Below are positions 1 through 8,996 of a stretch of DNA of 64,000 nt, piece by piece. The stretch covers positions 363,020 to 427,019 of the forward strand of contig NZ_JAYMYY010000004.1 in NCBI RefSeq assembly GCF_039889165.1. Reading direction: 5' to 3'. Source of the DNA: Pseudocitrobacter cyperus. GTDB taxonomy: Bacteria; Pseudomonadota; Gammaproteobacteria; Enterobacterales; Enterobacteriaceae. The position numbers and the translations under genes are program-made. Numbering within the stretch: position 1 is the stretch's first letter; each line of letters begins with the position of its first letter. Below the pieces are notes generated by a model. That model did no database searches. It saw only the letters and a list, made by a program, of their open reading frames with translations, and had not been told where the DNA came from.

Positions 1-635
1 GCAGAGCGGGTCAACTGGTGGAGATCCTGAAAAGAGAGACTCATAGCGTAATCCTTTGCGGGTAAGGCGTGAGTGGACGCCAGATAGCGTCTCGTCACTT
101 CCTGAATGATGGTTTGCTGGTGGGCGTCATGATCTTCGGCGCGCGCCAGGGCATACAGGCAATCAGATAGCCGATTGATATAGCGCATTAACACCTGCCT
201 GACGGCTACCTCTGTGGAGAGTTCAACCAGACAACGTTCCGCACGGCGGGCGATGGTTCGGGCGAAATGCAGCCGACTAGCGGCTTCACTGCGACCCGGC
301 AAAATGAAACCGTGCAGAGGTGGTACTCGCGCCATCGCGGTATCAATGGCGGCTTCCAGTGTGGCAATGTCTTCCATACTGATGTAACGCTGGTTCGACG
401 TGGGCGTTTCACTTTCGCAGGCCAGCTCGGCGCTAAACCAGAAAAGCTGTTGTTGTATCGCTTCCAGCAGTGAACGATGTTGTCCGCAACCCGTGGCACA
501 AACACACAGGCTCAGTGCGGCGTTAAGCTCATCGAGCGTGCCGTAGGACTCAACGCGCGGATGGGCTTTGCTGATGCGCTGACCGGAGAACAGGGCGGTG
601 GTTCCGGCATCACCCGTGCGTGTATAAATCGGCAT
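1..635 (-). CDS. pduO: PduO corrinoid adenosyltransferase (3' part outside window)
   Basis: PduO converts cob(I)alamin to adenosylcobalamin, the cofactor of diol dehydratase, inside the propanediol microcompartment. About 211 codons are visible, starting MPIYTRTGDAG, with the ATP-binding N-terminal signature of the PduO-type family and the conserved helix segments LPGRSEAASRLHFART and RYINRLSDCLYALAR. The last visible residues (SLSFQDLHQLTRSA) match the beginning of the DUF336/heme-binding C-terminal domain, so the gene is cut by the window edge, not broken. The ATG at 635 lies 9 bases beyond the pduN stop. Relative to the Salmonella protein as I remember it, a short Cys-rich stretch (CVCATGCGQH) occupies a variable loop near residue 50. 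Last visible cistron of the pdu operon. Confidence 0.95.
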   Translation of the reverse strand, partial: MPIYTRTGDAGTTALFSGQRISKAHPRVESYGTLDELNAALSLCVCATGCGQHRSLLEAIQQQLFWFSAELACESETPTSNQRYISMEDIATLEAAIDTAMARVPPLHGFILPGRSEAASRLHFARTIARRAERCLVELSTEVAVRQVLMRYINRLSDCLYALARAEDHDAHQQTIIQEVTRRYLASTHALPAKDYAMSLSFQDLHQLTRS

Positions 636-644
636 GGCGTCCCC

Positions 645-920
645 TTAGCGAGAAAGTGTGTCGACAATACCGACAACGGCCAGATCGATGGCTTCGTTGG
701 GGGCGGAAAAAACGTGCCGCGCGCTGGAACCGCTACTCAGCAACACCAGTTCACCAACCCCTGCGCCTACCGAGTCCACCGCCACTTCATCACCTGAAGC
801 GGGGCTCGCGGGCAATTCACCGTCCGCGCTGACCCGACGCACCAGCAGGAGTTTTTTGCCCACCAGAGAAGGCGATTTTTGTGTGGCGACCACTGCGCCA
901 GTAACCCGGGCCAGATGCAT
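645..920 (-). CDS. pduN: PduN microcompartment vertex protein (EutN/CcmL family)
   Basis: A 91-residue protein of the EutN/CcmL family, whose pentamers cap the vertices of the polyhedral shell. The N-terminus MHLARVTGAVVAT is the usual first beta strand, and the central segment with SVGAGVGELVLLSSGSSAR is the family signature. It lies 3 bases after the pduM stop and just before pduO, the same order as in Salmonella. Length is normal. Loss of this family generally gives malformed, leaky compartments (family knowledge). Confidence 0.95.
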   Translation of the reverse strand: MHLARVTGAVVATQKSPSLVGKKLLLVRRVSADGELPASPASGDEVAVDSVGAGVGELVLLSSGSSARHVFSAPNEAIDLAVVGIVDTLSR

Positions 921-923
921 GGT

Positions 924-1418
924 TTACTCCTGCTTAATGAATTGAATATTCCGCGCGCTGGCGGCTTCACGGGCTAACGCGGTAACAACGCACTGGCGAC
1001 CTAATACCAGTACTCCCCCGCTGTGATGTGCCACATCGGCATAGCTCAGCAGTGTATGCGGGTACAAAACAACGCCTTTCCCGTGCTCATCGCTGAACGT
1101 AAGAGGCAGTCGCGCCAGCTTTTTCACCGGTAGTGCTGATAACAAACGTTGCTGCACTGACAGGTGTACGCAAAGCCCGGAAGCCAGCGCTTCCTGAATG
1201 ATGGCTGCCGCGGTATCTGACGAAGAGGCACAAGCAATGTGCTGCAGCAACGGCAGATCAACCTGCTGGATCGTCAGGGAGGCATAGTGGCAAAACAACG
1301 CGCGGACGTTGGCTTCCCGTAGTTGTGCGACGCTGAGCGTAGCAACACGCCCGGCACGACGCGTGAGGCGGTAAACAACCTCTTCGACGATTCGCTGCAA
1401 CTGTTCGCTGTCCATCAC
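924..1418 (-). CDS. pduM: PduM microcompartment assembly protein
   Basis: A 164-residue protein matching PduM, a component needed for correct Pdu compartment assembly but without a known enzymatic activity. The first 20 residues (EQLQRIVEEVVYRLTRR) form an amphipathic helix like the encapsulation peptides of PduD, PduE and PduL. The start codon overlaps the pduL stop by 4 bases, indicating translational coupling; a second ATG follows immediately, so the exact first Met is uncertain by one codon. Identification rests on position between pduL and pduN and on remembered similarity. Confidence 0.9.
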   Translation of the reverse strand: MMDSEQLQRIVEEVVYRLTRRAGRVATLSVAQLREANVRALFCHYASLTIQQVDLPLLQHIACASSSDTAAAIIQEALASGLCVHLSVQQRLLSALPVKKLARLPLTFSDEHGKGVVLYPHTLLSYADVAHHSGGVLVLGRQCVVTALAREAASARNIQFIKQE

Positions 1419-2044
1419 GGCATGACCAGTCTGGCGCAGATCTGGGGGTTATCGGCCCCCGCGGCGTTGGCTTCGTCTGTGTCGATATGCATCTCAAGGC
1501 ACATATCCGGTGAGACGCGAACCGCGACGTTATCGAACACTAACTGGCGCGCATCGCCTTCAATGGCAACAGAAACGCTGTCGCCGTGCGATACACGCAG
1601 GATCAACGCATCCAGCGGCGTCATATGGATATGACGCTGAGCGACAATGACGCCAGACGTTAAATCCAGTTCGGCGAACGGGCTGATAAGGTGCACGCCT
1701 GGCGTGCCAGCCAAATCGCCGGACATACGCAGCGGCGCGTCGATCCCCAATGTTCTGGCATCGGTTCGCGAAATCTCAACCTGGCTGGCGCTGCGCAGCG
1801 GCCCCAGCAAACGGACATTCTTCAACTGCCCCTTTGGCCCGACGAGGGTGAGCGTCTGGTTCGATGCGAACTGACCCGGCTGGAGAAGCCCTTTTTTCTC
1901 ACTGATCGGTTGCCCCGGGAAAAGCCGGGCATAATCGTCTTCACTAAGATGGATGTGACGGTTTGAAACGCCCAGCGGAATAGGCCGCTGACGCATTTCA
2001 TCCAGCACTTTGCTGACCGTTGTTTCCAGTTCTTGTTTGTCCAT
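1415..2044 (-). CDS. pduL: PduL phosphotransacylase
   Basis: PduL converts propionyl-CoA plus phosphate to propionyl-phosphate inside the compartment and recycles CoA. The 209-residue sequence has the two PduL-type repeats with metal-binding histidine motifs NRHIHL near residue 28 and QRHIHM near residue 136, plus CLEMHIDTDEAN near the C-terminus. Residues 1-18 (MDKQELETTVSKVLDEM) form the encapsulation helix. It is unrelated in fold to the Pta phosphotransacetylase. It overlaps pduM by 4 bases and follows pduK by 11 bases. Confidence 0.96.
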   Translation of the reverse strand: MDKQELETTVSKVLDEMRQRPIPLGVSNRHIHLSEDDYARLFPGQPISEKKGLLQPGQFASNQTLTLVGPKGQLKNVRLLGPLRSASQVEISRTDARTLGIDAPLRMSGDLAGTPGVHLISPFAELDLTSGVIVAQRHIHMTPLDALILRVSHGDSVSVAIEGDARQLVFDNVAVRVSPDMCLEMHIDTDEANAAGADNPQICARLVMP

Positions 2045-2055
2045 TACGCTTTACC

Positions 2056-2505
2056 TTACTTACCGGAATGCAGACAGAGTGACCGGGGATCACCTTTTTG
2101 GCGCGAACAGGCCGGGTCAAGACACAGATTGCAAATGACTCCTCGATCCGCAGGGTTCTTTTCCGGTGCTGACTCTTCTACAGCGACCTCAGTCTCAGGC
2201 TGTTGGGCGGCTTCTTTCATGGGCACAGAACCAGCATATGCCGCGCGAGAAAGAATGCCTTCTCCGGGTCTGGCGATCACTTTGTGTGCGACCAGACCGT
2301 TCTGAAGGCCTGCAAAACTGGCACCGGTGATAATGGCGGACTGCACGGATGCCACATCGCCGGTGATTTTGATAACCGTCCAGCCTGAACCGTTGGTTTT
2401 TTCGAGGCCAACCAGCGTGATGGAAGCGGCTTTCGCCATGATATCCGCGCAATTGATGGCTAATGCCAGACCACTAACTTCGAGTAATCCCAGTGATTGC
2501 TTCAC
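2056..2505 (-). CDS. pduK: PduK shell protein (BMC domain plus Cys-rich tail)
   Basis: A minor shell protein of 149 residues. Residues 1-88 form a BMC domain (MKQSLGLLEVSGLALAINCADIMAKAAS...), followed by a charged linker and a C-terminal tail containing CNLCLDPACSRQKG and a further Cys. The CX2CX4C spacing resembles an Fe-S or zinc ligand set and is characteristic of PduK. It lies 23 bases downstream of pduJ and 11 bases upstream of pduL. The linker is somewhat short compared with the roughly 160-residue Salmonella protein (from memory). Confidence 0.94.
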   Translation of the reverse strand: MKQSLGLLEVSGLALAINCADIMAKAASITLVGLEKTNGSGWTVIKITGDVASVQSAIITGASFAGLQNGLVAHKVIARPGEGILSRAAYAGSVPMKEAAQQPETEVAVEESAPEKNPADRGVICNLCLDPACSRQKGDPRSLCLHSGK

Positions 2506-2528
2506 GCTGAACTCCTTTTATCTGCGAT

Positions 2529-2804
2529 TTAAGCTGACTTCGGTAAAATGGCCTCAACGTCAGTGTGAGGGCGTGGAATGACATGGCATGATTTGACTTC
2601 ACCCACAGCATTGGCTGCGGCACTACCAGCATCGACGGCCGCTTTTACGGCACCCACATCGCCACGAACCATCACGGTAATCAGGCCAGAACCGATTTTT
2701 TCGTAGCCAACCAGTTGCACATTGGCGGATTTCACCATGGCATCCGCCGCTTCAATGGCGGCGACCAGTCCTTTTGTTTCAACAAGCCCCAGTGCGTTAT
2801 TCAT
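2529..2804 (-). CDS. pduJ: PduJ hexameric shell protein (BMC-H)
   Basis: A single BMC domain of 91 residues (MNNALGLVETKGLVAAIEAADAM...), nearly identical in sequence to PduA encoded at 8712-8996. PduJ is one of the most abundant facet hexamers of the compartment. It contains the conserved VGYEKIGSGLITVMVRGDVGAV segment in which the pore-facing loop KIGSGL lies. It is preceded by pduH (20-base gap) and followed by pduK. Confidence 0.96.
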   Translation of the reverse strand: MNNALGLVETKGLVAAIEAADAMVKSANVQLVGYEKIGSGLITVMVRGDVGAVKAAVDAGSAAANAVGEVKSCHVIPRPHTDVEAILPKSA

Positions 2805-2823
2805 ACAGCGATTCTCCTGTGGA

Positions 2824-3174
2824 TTACTTATTCAGATCCCGAAAAGGGATGCCTTTGACTAACCTTGCCGCGTTGTTTCCTGTACCTCGGCGATCAAGGC
2901 TGTTTTGGTGATACGTCAGCGTAAAAAGCGGCGCTGATGCGGGTAAATTCTTGTAATGCACAACCAGCGCGTTGTTATCGCAGGCAATGCCCACGAGCAG
3001 CGGCGATCGGCACGCCGCCTGCCATGCGCAATGTGTAACATCGCCGTCTGGTTGTGGCTGGATAACGAAGGGGATACCTTCTTCTTCGATGCCGAGCAGG
3101 ACGTCATGCCAGTCGAAGAGGCTTTCTCCGATGGGGGAAATGACAATGGCCGGAATAGGGTTATTGCTGTCCAT
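2824..3174 (-). CDS. pduH: PduH diol dehydratase reactivase small subunit
   Basis: The 116-residue small subunit of the reactivating factor that swaps damaged cobalamin out of diol dehydratase. The opening MDSNNPIPAIVISPIGES and the segment VLLGIEEEGIPF match the PduH/DdrB/DhaG family, which has a fold like the dehydratase beta subunit. Its start overlaps the end of pduG by 14 bases, so translation is probably coupled and the subunits made in equal amounts. Confidence 0.95.
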   Translation of the reverse strand: MDSNNPIPAIVISPIGESLFDWHDVLLGIEEEGIPFVIQPQPDGDVTHCAWQAACRSPLLVGIACDNNALVVHYKNLPASAPLFTLTYHQNSLDRRGTGNNAARLVKGIPFRDLNK

Positions 3175-4996
3175 GCGCGAACTCCTTGTGCCAGGAGAGG
3201 ATCAACCCCGTAGCGACGGCATTGCGTGGCCCTTCTGTTCCTCGAATGTTTCCCCGCCCGGCAACCAGGCGATAGTGTGCCAGCGCGTCGGTGACAAGCT
3301 GTGGAACTTCAAAATCAAGAGATGAACCTCCCACCAGCACCACAAACGGAATATCACGAATATTGCCGGTGGGGCTGACCTGACGAAGCGCGCGCAGGGC
3401 GTTGGTGACAAAGACGCGCTCTTTAGCGCTACGGCGAATAGCACGCACTTTCTCAAGGGCCAGATCGCCGGGCAGGGGTACCAGCCCATCGGGTTTTACG
3501 ACGCAGACGCGCGCAAAGACCGTCGGGGGGAGCGGGGAAGGGAAGAACTGCACGCTGCCATCTTCATGTCGCAGGTGGAAAAGACTTTCCACCTTTGCCA
3601 GCGGATATTTTTTAATCTCCTCTGCCAGATAACGATCGTCCAGCCCAAGTTCGCGGGAGATGATCATGGTGACCATATCGCCCGCTCCCGCGAGGTGTGT
3701 GCCAATAATGTCCCCTTTCGGGTTGATAATTGAGGCGTCTGTTGAGCCCGCACCTAAGTCCAGAATCGCCAGTGGCCGCGTTGTCCCGGGCGTGGTTAAC
3801 GCCCCTAAAATCGCGGCTTCCGCTTCAGCCCCACCCACCTGAACATCCACGCCCAGCTTTTGCGTGATTTCACGGGCAATCATCGCCATTTGCAGTCGAT
3901 CGGATTTCACCATCGACGCGATACCAACGGCCTGCTCCAGCGAAAATTCACCCGCTAATCCGCCGGTGACGCTGACCGGGACGGAGGTATCAACGGCCAG
4001 CAGATCCTGAATAAAAATTTCGTTGCCGGGTTTATTAGTCAGTTCTGCCATGGTCTGGCGAACGTGTTCAAGCATACCGCCGATGTTGGAGCCCGCTTCG
4101 CCGATGACGTTATCCAGTTTTGGACACTCGCCGACAGCTTTCATAATGGCGTTGGCTCCCGCCGCCACGTCGACCCGTAATGTGCGCCCCTGAGATTGCA
4201 GTTCAATGTGTCCGGCTGGGATCGCGCGTGCTTTTACATCACCCGACGGTGTTTTCACCACCACGGCGGAACGGTTACCAATCAATGCCCTTGCCACGGG
4301 AACGATATTTTTGGTTTCGTCCGCATTGAGGTTAAATACAGTGGCTATGCCATAGGGATTAGAGAGTGTTTCAATCACTTTTCCGGGAACGGCAACCTCA
4401 ATGGCGGCCAGCATTCCCAGAGGAATACGGTCGATGTAACGCACTTCATCGACAATAGGCAGCGGGTTATCCAGACGGTTACTCACCAGCACGCCATCGT
4501 CTTGTTGCAGAATCACGCCGGTTAACTGATACCCCGCACGCGTGGATGCGTTAATCATGGCGGCAACATCCGCGAAATCGAATGCTGATGACACGACCAG
4601 GATATAAGGCGTATCCGCGGAACAGGTTAACAACGTATCCGGCGTAATGGTTATCCCCACGCCCAGGCCAACACCACCCGGTGTTTTGGGGTTATGGCCA
4701 ATCATGGTGGACTCGGTGATGATGGTTTCGGTGATGGTTTCCATCGCCACATCGCCAATGACCGGCGTGGCTTCGTTGATGCGAATAAGTGAAATGTCGC
4801 TGACATTGATGCCTGCGTGATGGGCCGCATGCGTGAGCGCTTCCTGAATGCCAAACACATTACGCAATGTGCCTTTAATTCCGGTGGTTTCTGCCAGTGC
4901 GCTACCAATTATGGTGCATGCATTCGCCTCATCAATCGTCGCCAGAGCGACTTCTGTTGATGAGTTGCCAATATCAATGCCAGCGATATATTTCAT
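3161..4996 (-). CDS. pduG: PduG diol dehydratase reactivase large subunit
   Basis: A 611-residue chaperone-like ATPase (DdrA/DhaF family) that partners PduH. The N-terminus MKYIAGIDIGNSSTEVALA is the phosphate-1 motif of the actin/Hsp70 ATPase fold, and ILDLGAGSTDASII in the C-terminal half is the second nucleotide-binding loop. With PduH it releases inactivated cobalamin from PduCDE at the cost of ATP. The gene lies 9 bases after pduE and overlaps pduH. Length is normal; no frameshift is seen. Confidence 0.96.
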   Translation of the reverse strand: MKYIAGIDIGNSSTEVALATIDEANACTIIGSALAETTGIKGTLRNVFGIQEALTHAAHHAGINVSDISLIRINEATPVIGDVAMETITETIITESTMIGHNPKTPGGVGLGVGITITPDTLLTCSADTPYILVVSSAFDFADVAAMINASTRAGYQLTGVILQQDDGVLVSNRLDNPLPIVDEVRYIDRIPLGMLAAIEVAVPGKVIETLSNPYGIATVFNLNADETKNIVPVARALIGNRSAVVVKTPSGDVKARAIPAGHIELQSQGRTLRVDVAAGANAIMKAVGECPKLDNVIGEAGSNIGGMLEHVRQTMAELTNKPGNEIFIQDLLAVDTSVPVSVTGGLAGEFSLEQAVGIASMVKSDRLQMAMIAREITQKLGVDVQVGGAEAEAAILGALTTPGTTRPLAILDLGAGSTDASIINPKGDIIGTHLAGAGDMVTMIISRELGLDDRYLAEEIKKYPLAKVESLFHLRHEDGSVQFFPSPLPPTVFARVCVVKPDGLVPLPGDLALEKVRAIRRSAKERVFVTNALRALRQVSPTGNIRDIPFVVLVGGSSLDFEVPQLVTDALAHYRLVAGRGNIRGTEGPRNAVATGLILSWHKEFAHGQQ

Positions 4997-5005
4997 GTCC
5001 TACCC

Positions 5006-5527
5006 TTAATCGTCGCCTTTGAGTTTTTTACGTTCGACGTACAGTGCTGCCGCTTCACGAACAAAAGCAGCGCAGATCTTCGCCTGATAGCGACTTTCGA
5101 GATCGTCCGCAATAGCCATTAACTCTTCTTTGGTGGAGCGATAGGGCCGCAGGGCGTTGTAGATTTCCAGGATGCGGTCGTCCGACACGGCCGTTAACTC
5201 TGCTGCACGTTCAAAGTTCATTGCCAGGCGGTCGCGCCCCGCATCTTTTGCGATGGCAGCCTGAATGCGCAGCGTTTCCGGTGTGATACGCATATCCTGC
5301 GCGGTGATTTTATTGCTCAGGACGTTTTCAAGGGTGAGCTCATCCAGCGTTTTATTGGTGGCGGTTTTTACCCAATCCGGATGCTTATTCGCCAGCGGGT
5401 AGTCAGTCACTTTTGCGGTGTGTGTGGTATTACCGGGGGCGGCGACCGGAACAGAAGCATCGCCCTGCAGGCTGTTCATGCGGCTCAACACGTCCCGAAC
5501 CATCGATTCAATTGCATCGGTATTCAT
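5006..5527 (-). CDS. pduE: PduE diol dehydratase small (gamma) subunit
   Basis: The 173-residue gamma subunit of coenzyme B12-dependent propanediol dehydratase, the same length as in Salmonella as I recall it. Residues 1-20 (MNTDAIESMVRDVLSRM) form an amphipathic helix of the encapsulation-peptide type, followed by a flexible linker before the conserved core DYPLANKHPDWVKTATNKTLDE. The gene lies 13 bases after pduD and 9 bases before pduG. Confidence 0.97.
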   Translation of the reverse strand: MNTDAIESMVRDVLSRMNSLQGDASVPVAAPGNTTHTAKVTDYPLANKHPDWVKTATNKTLDELTLENVLSNKITAQDMRITPETLRIQAAIAKDAGRDRLAMNFERAAELTAVSDDRILEIYNALRPYRSTKEELMAIADDLESRYQAKICAAFVREAAALYVERKKLKGDD

Positions 5528-5540
5528 AAAGCGATCCTTA

Positions 5541-6209
5541 TTAAAGCGCCACGCGCAGTTCCTGCGGGTTTTTGCCCGTTACGACATATTTCGTCTCTTT
5601 AATGTGCAGAATGGCGGATTTGGCCTGGTATTTCGGGCGCGCCATCTGGTCATTCAGCGTAGGAACTGGCTGTGGTGATTGGCGCTTTGCGTACTGCGCG
5701 GCGTTCTTACCAATCTGACGGTAGGTCTCAAGCGTCAGCAGCGGTGCCTGCGGGAACAGTTCGAGATTCGACAGCGGCGGCAGACCCTGCTGGTGGATAA
5801 CGGTCGTGCCTTTGGACTGGATGCCGATGGCGATACCCGAGCCGCTCAGACGATTACCTTCGACGGCAACAAATGCCACATCGGAGGATTTAAAGCAGCG
5901 AATTACGCGCGCTTTAATCCCTTCCTCTTCAATACCGGCGATCATTTCACGCAGGATATTTTTATGGGGTACGCCGACAATGTTGGTGGTCTGAGAGAGA
6001 CCAAAGGCTGGCCCCACCGCAATGATGACTTCGTCCTGTTGGGTACCCTGTTTTGCTTCGCCGATTTCCGTCAGAAAGCTTTCACCCTGTGGCGCAGTGG
6101 GCGTTGCAGATGCGCCTGCTGCGCGGAAGGAGACAGGCTTATCGCTGGACTGCATTTCGGACAGCACGTCTTCAATAATCTGGCGCAGTAGCTTTTCATT
6201 AATTTCCAT
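5541..6209 (-). CDS. pduD: PduD diol dehydratase medium (beta) subunit
   Basis: The 222-residue beta subunit of propanediol dehydratase; it contributes to the cobalamin-binding face. Residues 1-20 (MEINEKLLRQIIEDVLSEMQ) form the encapsulation peptide known in this family to target the enzyme into the compartment. The core begins near EVIIAVGPAFGLSQTTNIVG and includes GIEEEGIKARVIRCFKSSDVAFV. It is 10 bases downstream of pduC and 13 bases upstream of pduE, a tight operon arrangement. Confidence 0.97.
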   Translation of the reverse strand: MEINEKLLRQIIEDVLSEMQSSDKPVSFRAAGASATPTAPQGESFLTEIGEAKQGTQQDEVIIAVGPAFGLSQTTNIVGVPHKNILREMIAGIEEEGIKARVIRCFKSSDVAFVAVEGNRLSGSGIAIGIQSKGTTVIHQQGLPPLSNLELFPQAPLLTLETYRQIGKNAAQYAKRQSPQPVPTLNDQMARPKYQAKSAILHIKETKYVVTGKNPQELRVAL

Positions 6210-6219
6210 TGTTCACCCC

Positions 6220-7884
6220 TTAGCCAAGCTCGTTGGGATCAAGTGCGCCAGGGATATTTTTAATCTCTTCCCAGCGTTCGCCTTGTAAGCGATAACCTGT
6301 TGCCGGACCGGCATAATCGTTGACGTCGTTTACCGCAGAGAGCACCTGTCCGTCGCCCACGATAATGGCGGAGGTATGCAGATAATCCCCTGTCAGTTTG
6401 GCTTTCTGAATATTCAGCATGTCCTGCGCAACATCGTTAAAACCGCCCTGAGCCAGTGCTTTCACCACTTCCAGGCCGTTACGGTTTTTGTTGATGACTT
6501 CCTGGGCAAATTTGAGATCTTCGACGATATTGCGTTCAGGCATATCCTTCGAGCCATGCGCATAGGTTGCGGCTTCAACTTCTTCGTCAGTGATAGGCGG
6601 CAGCCCCATACCGGCAAATACGGCCTGCAACGCCCGGGCGGCTTTGTTTCGAATGGCGATAACGTCTTCTTCACGCACCGGCCGCAGGCCACCATCAACC
6701 TTCAGGTCGCGCTGAATAACGTTGTAGTCGTCAAAGTCTTCGGCATCTTCGTTGGAGCCTGCGAACATGTTGTCGTAGTTCGGTACCGCAGAAAAACCGG
6801 AGGAGATAAAGTCTGTACCCGGCAGGAACTGCATCAGGAAACGGGCGGTACGGCGCATATCGGAGTGGGTGAAGGTCTGGTCATTACTGGAGGCGCATTC
6901 CAGATCCAGTGAGGAGCAGATCAGGTTTTCCGCCAGCACCGCGCGGATCCCTGATGGCACTGCAGAAGGTACCCCGATGCAGCTCACGGAACCGTTTTGT
7001 AGCCCCTGAACACCTGCGGCTTTAGTGATGTAAATGCAGCGTGCCTCCAGGTACAACATGGATTTACCTTCGGCATAACCCATTTGGACTTCTGAACCGG
7101 AACCTGAGGTAAAGCGCATTTTCAGGCCGCGCGATGCGTAGGATGAGGCTAAAAAGCCTTTCGACCACGGCGTATCATCGCCGTCGGTGAAGACGGGTTC
7201 CGTCCCATAAACGGAGATGGTTTCGGCGTAGCAGGTGTGCCCCAGCATGCCGAGCTTCAGCTCAGTCGCTTCTTCCAGGGAACATTGTGTCAGTACGCCA
7301 GGGCGTCCGACCTGTGAGCCAACAAGTAACGCGATGGCGTTGAATGGCGCATAACGCCCCACCGCAACGGTAGTTTCCTGTTCGTCGAATCCACGCCAGG
7401 CACCTTCCGCCGCATCTGCGGCGATTTGCACCGGGTTATCTTTTACGTTGGTAATGTGCGATTGCTGAGAAGGGGTACGACGGGCGCGCATTTTCTGCAT
7501 CGCCATCATCATCTCAACCACGTTCATGTGCGATACTACTTCGACAATTTTTGCCGGCGTCATCGCGGTGGTCAGCGGAACGATTTGGCTGCGTTTTATA
7601 TTCGGGTCGCACAGCATATTGGCGAGTTTGACAGAGTCTATCGCCATGACTTCTTCCGCTCGTGCCAGATTGATCCCGTAACGCGCGATAAAGTGGTCAA
7701 TCAAATCAAATTCACTGACCGGTTTGCCGTCCAGTTCGGTGACGGCGCCATTAACGATTTTAATTGACGGTTTCGGGTCGTTCGGGCTCTCCATCGCAAT
7801 GAAGCCTTCTTCGATCCACTCTTTAACAAAACCGTCCTGATTCACAGGGCGTTTTGCCAGTGCTTCAAATCTTTTCGATCTCAT
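6220..7884 (-). CDS. pduC: PduC diol dehydratase large (alpha) subunit
   Basis: The 554-residue catalytic TIM-barrel subunit of adenosylcobalamin-dependent diol dehydratase, which converts 1,2-propanediol to propionaldehyde. Residues aligning with the known active-site set of the Klebsiella enzyme are present at the same numbers: His143 (SQQSHITN), Glu170 (DEQETT), Glu221 (YAETISV) and Asp335 (SSNDQTF). A glycerol dehydratase is the closest alternative, but the flanking pdu genes make the diol enzyme far more likely. The gene lies 18 bases after pduB and 10 before pduD. Confidence 0.98.
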   Translation of the reverse strand: MRSKRFEALAKRPVNQDGFVKEWIEEGFIAMESPNDPKPSIKIVNGAVTELDGKPVSEFDLIDHFIARYGINLARAEEVMAIDSVKLANMLCDPNIKRSQIVPLTTAMTPAKIVEVVSHMNVVEMMMAMQKMRARRTPSQQSHITNVKDNPVQIAADAAEGAWRGFDEQETTVAVGRYAPFNAIALLVGSQVGRPGVLTQCSLEEATELKLGMLGHTCYAETISVYGTEPVFTDGDDTPWSKGFLASSYASRGLKMRFTSGSGSEVQMGYAEGKSMLYLEARCIYITKAAGVQGLQNGSVSCIGVPSAVPSGIRAVLAENLICSSLDLECASSNDQTFTHSDMRRTARFLMQFLPGTDFISSGFSAVPNYDNMFAGSNEDAEDFDDYNVIQRDLKVDGGLRPVREEDVIAIRNKAARALQAVFAGMGLPPITDEEVEAATYAHGSKDMPERNIVEDLKFAQEVINKNRNGLEVVKALAQGGFNDVAQDMLNIQKAKLTGDYLHTSAIIVGDGQVLSAVNDVNDYAGPATGYRLQGERWEEIKNIPGALDPNELG

Positions 7885-7902
7885 GAATCAGCCTCATGGA
7901 TA

Positions 7903-8715
7903 TCAAATGTAGGAGGGGCGGTCGTTTTTCGGTTCAGAACCGAGCGTCGAGAGTACGGTTTTGCCGATTTCACGGGCGGAGATCACCGCCTGACGCACAG
8001 CCCCGGAGTCGCCGGAAATCACCAGGATGACTTCATTACTGAAGCTGGTGCCCTGTGCAGGGGAGCTGTAAGCCACCACGTCGACATTGGCCGATTTCAG
8101 TGCCGTATCGGCCATCAGCACACCGACAGCCGCAGGCGCACCGACAATGACGCCGCAGGCGCGGCCAATTGGCGTGCCGAACGCTTTTTCCAGCGCGTAG
8201 CTGGCGCGCGCGGTGTACTGCAATTCGAGGTGCCCGGCTTCATTGGCATAGACGTCGCCAAAGGTGCGATCGAGCTCTTTCAGAGCCACTTCGATGCCGC
8301 GTTTGACGTCAGAAACGTCATTGCCGCCCAGAACGATCAGCGAGCCGTGACCAGCGCCTCCTTTGGTATCGCGAGGAAGTTCGATGCTCACGACTTCCGT
8401 GTTGGTCGCTTTCACGGCTTCATCGGCGGCCATAATGTGTGGGCCTGCGCCGACGCGCGCGCCCAGGATGCCGATTGAGCGGTAGCGCTTTTCAAGCTTC
8501 ATGGCGTCCAGCAGGGCGCTGTCCACATTTGCGATAACCAGGCCGACCGTGTCACCCATCGCGGTGCCCACAAATTCCGTTAGACTGCAGCTTTTCTCTG
8601 CCATAGCTGTTTCTCGTTGTGTATTGGAGGTTTCAGGAGTAACCGAGTGCCCCGGCGTCGCCACTCGGGCGATCACCTGTGCCATGATCTGTTCCACCAG
8701 TTCATTGCTGCTCAT
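7903..8715 (-). CDS. pduB: PduB trimeric shell protein (tandem BMC), with internal PduB' start
   Basis: A 270-residue major shell protein with two BMC domains that form pseudohexameric trimers. Residues 1-37 (MSSNELVEQIMAQVIARV...) are an extension with an amphipathic helix; in Salmonella this extension links shell and enzymatic core. An internal ATG at 8604 (MAEKSCSLTEF, codon 38) matches the known alternative start that yields PduB', so two products of 270 and 233 residues are expected. The start overlaps the pduA stop by 4 bases. Confidence 0.96.
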   Translation of the reverse strand: MSSNELVEQIMAQVIARVATPGHSVTPETSNTQRETAMAEKSCSLTEFVGTAMGDTVGLVIANVDSALLDAMKLEKRYRSIGILGARVGAGPHIMAADEAVKATNTEVVSIELPRDTKGGAGHGSLIVLGGNDVSDVKRGIEVALKELDRTFGDVYANEAGHLELQYTARASYALEKAFGTPIGRACGVIVGAPAAVGVLMADTALKSANVDVVAYSSPAQGTSFSNEVILVISGDSGAVRQAVISAREIGKTVLSTLGSEPKNDRPSYI

Positions 8716-8996
8716 CCGTTAATTCCCTTTGGTAAGATTTTTTCGACATCGGTGTGTGGGCGAGGAATGACATGTGTGGCTTTCACTTCTCCCACGTTGC
8801 GCGCTGCCGCAGCCCCCGCATCCGTGGCCGCTTTTACCGCGCCAACATCGCCACGGACAATAACGGTCACAAGCCCTGAACCGATTTTTTCGTAACCGAC
8901 CAGCATCACGTTGGCCGATTTCACCATTGCATCTGCGGCCTCTATCGCGGCAGTTAATCCTTTGGTTTCTACCATTCCTAACGCTTCTTGTTGCAT
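8712..8996 (-). CDS. pduA: PduA hexameric shell protein (BMC-H)
   Basis: The first gene of the pdu operon, encoding a 94-residue BMC-domain protein whose hexamer pore passes 1,2-propanediol. The N-terminus MQQEALGMVETKGLTAAIEAADAM and the pore loop KIGSGL are typical. It differs from PduJ mainly at the N-terminus and tail. It overlaps pduB by 4 bases. The strongly AT-rich 522-base gap upstream, shared with divergent pduF, should hold the PocR-controlled promoter. Confidence 0.96.
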   Translation of the reverse strand: MQQEALGMVETKGLTAAIEAADAMVKSANVMLVGYEKIGSGLVTVIVRGDVGAVKAATDAGAAAARNVGEVKATHVIPRPHTDVEKILPKGING

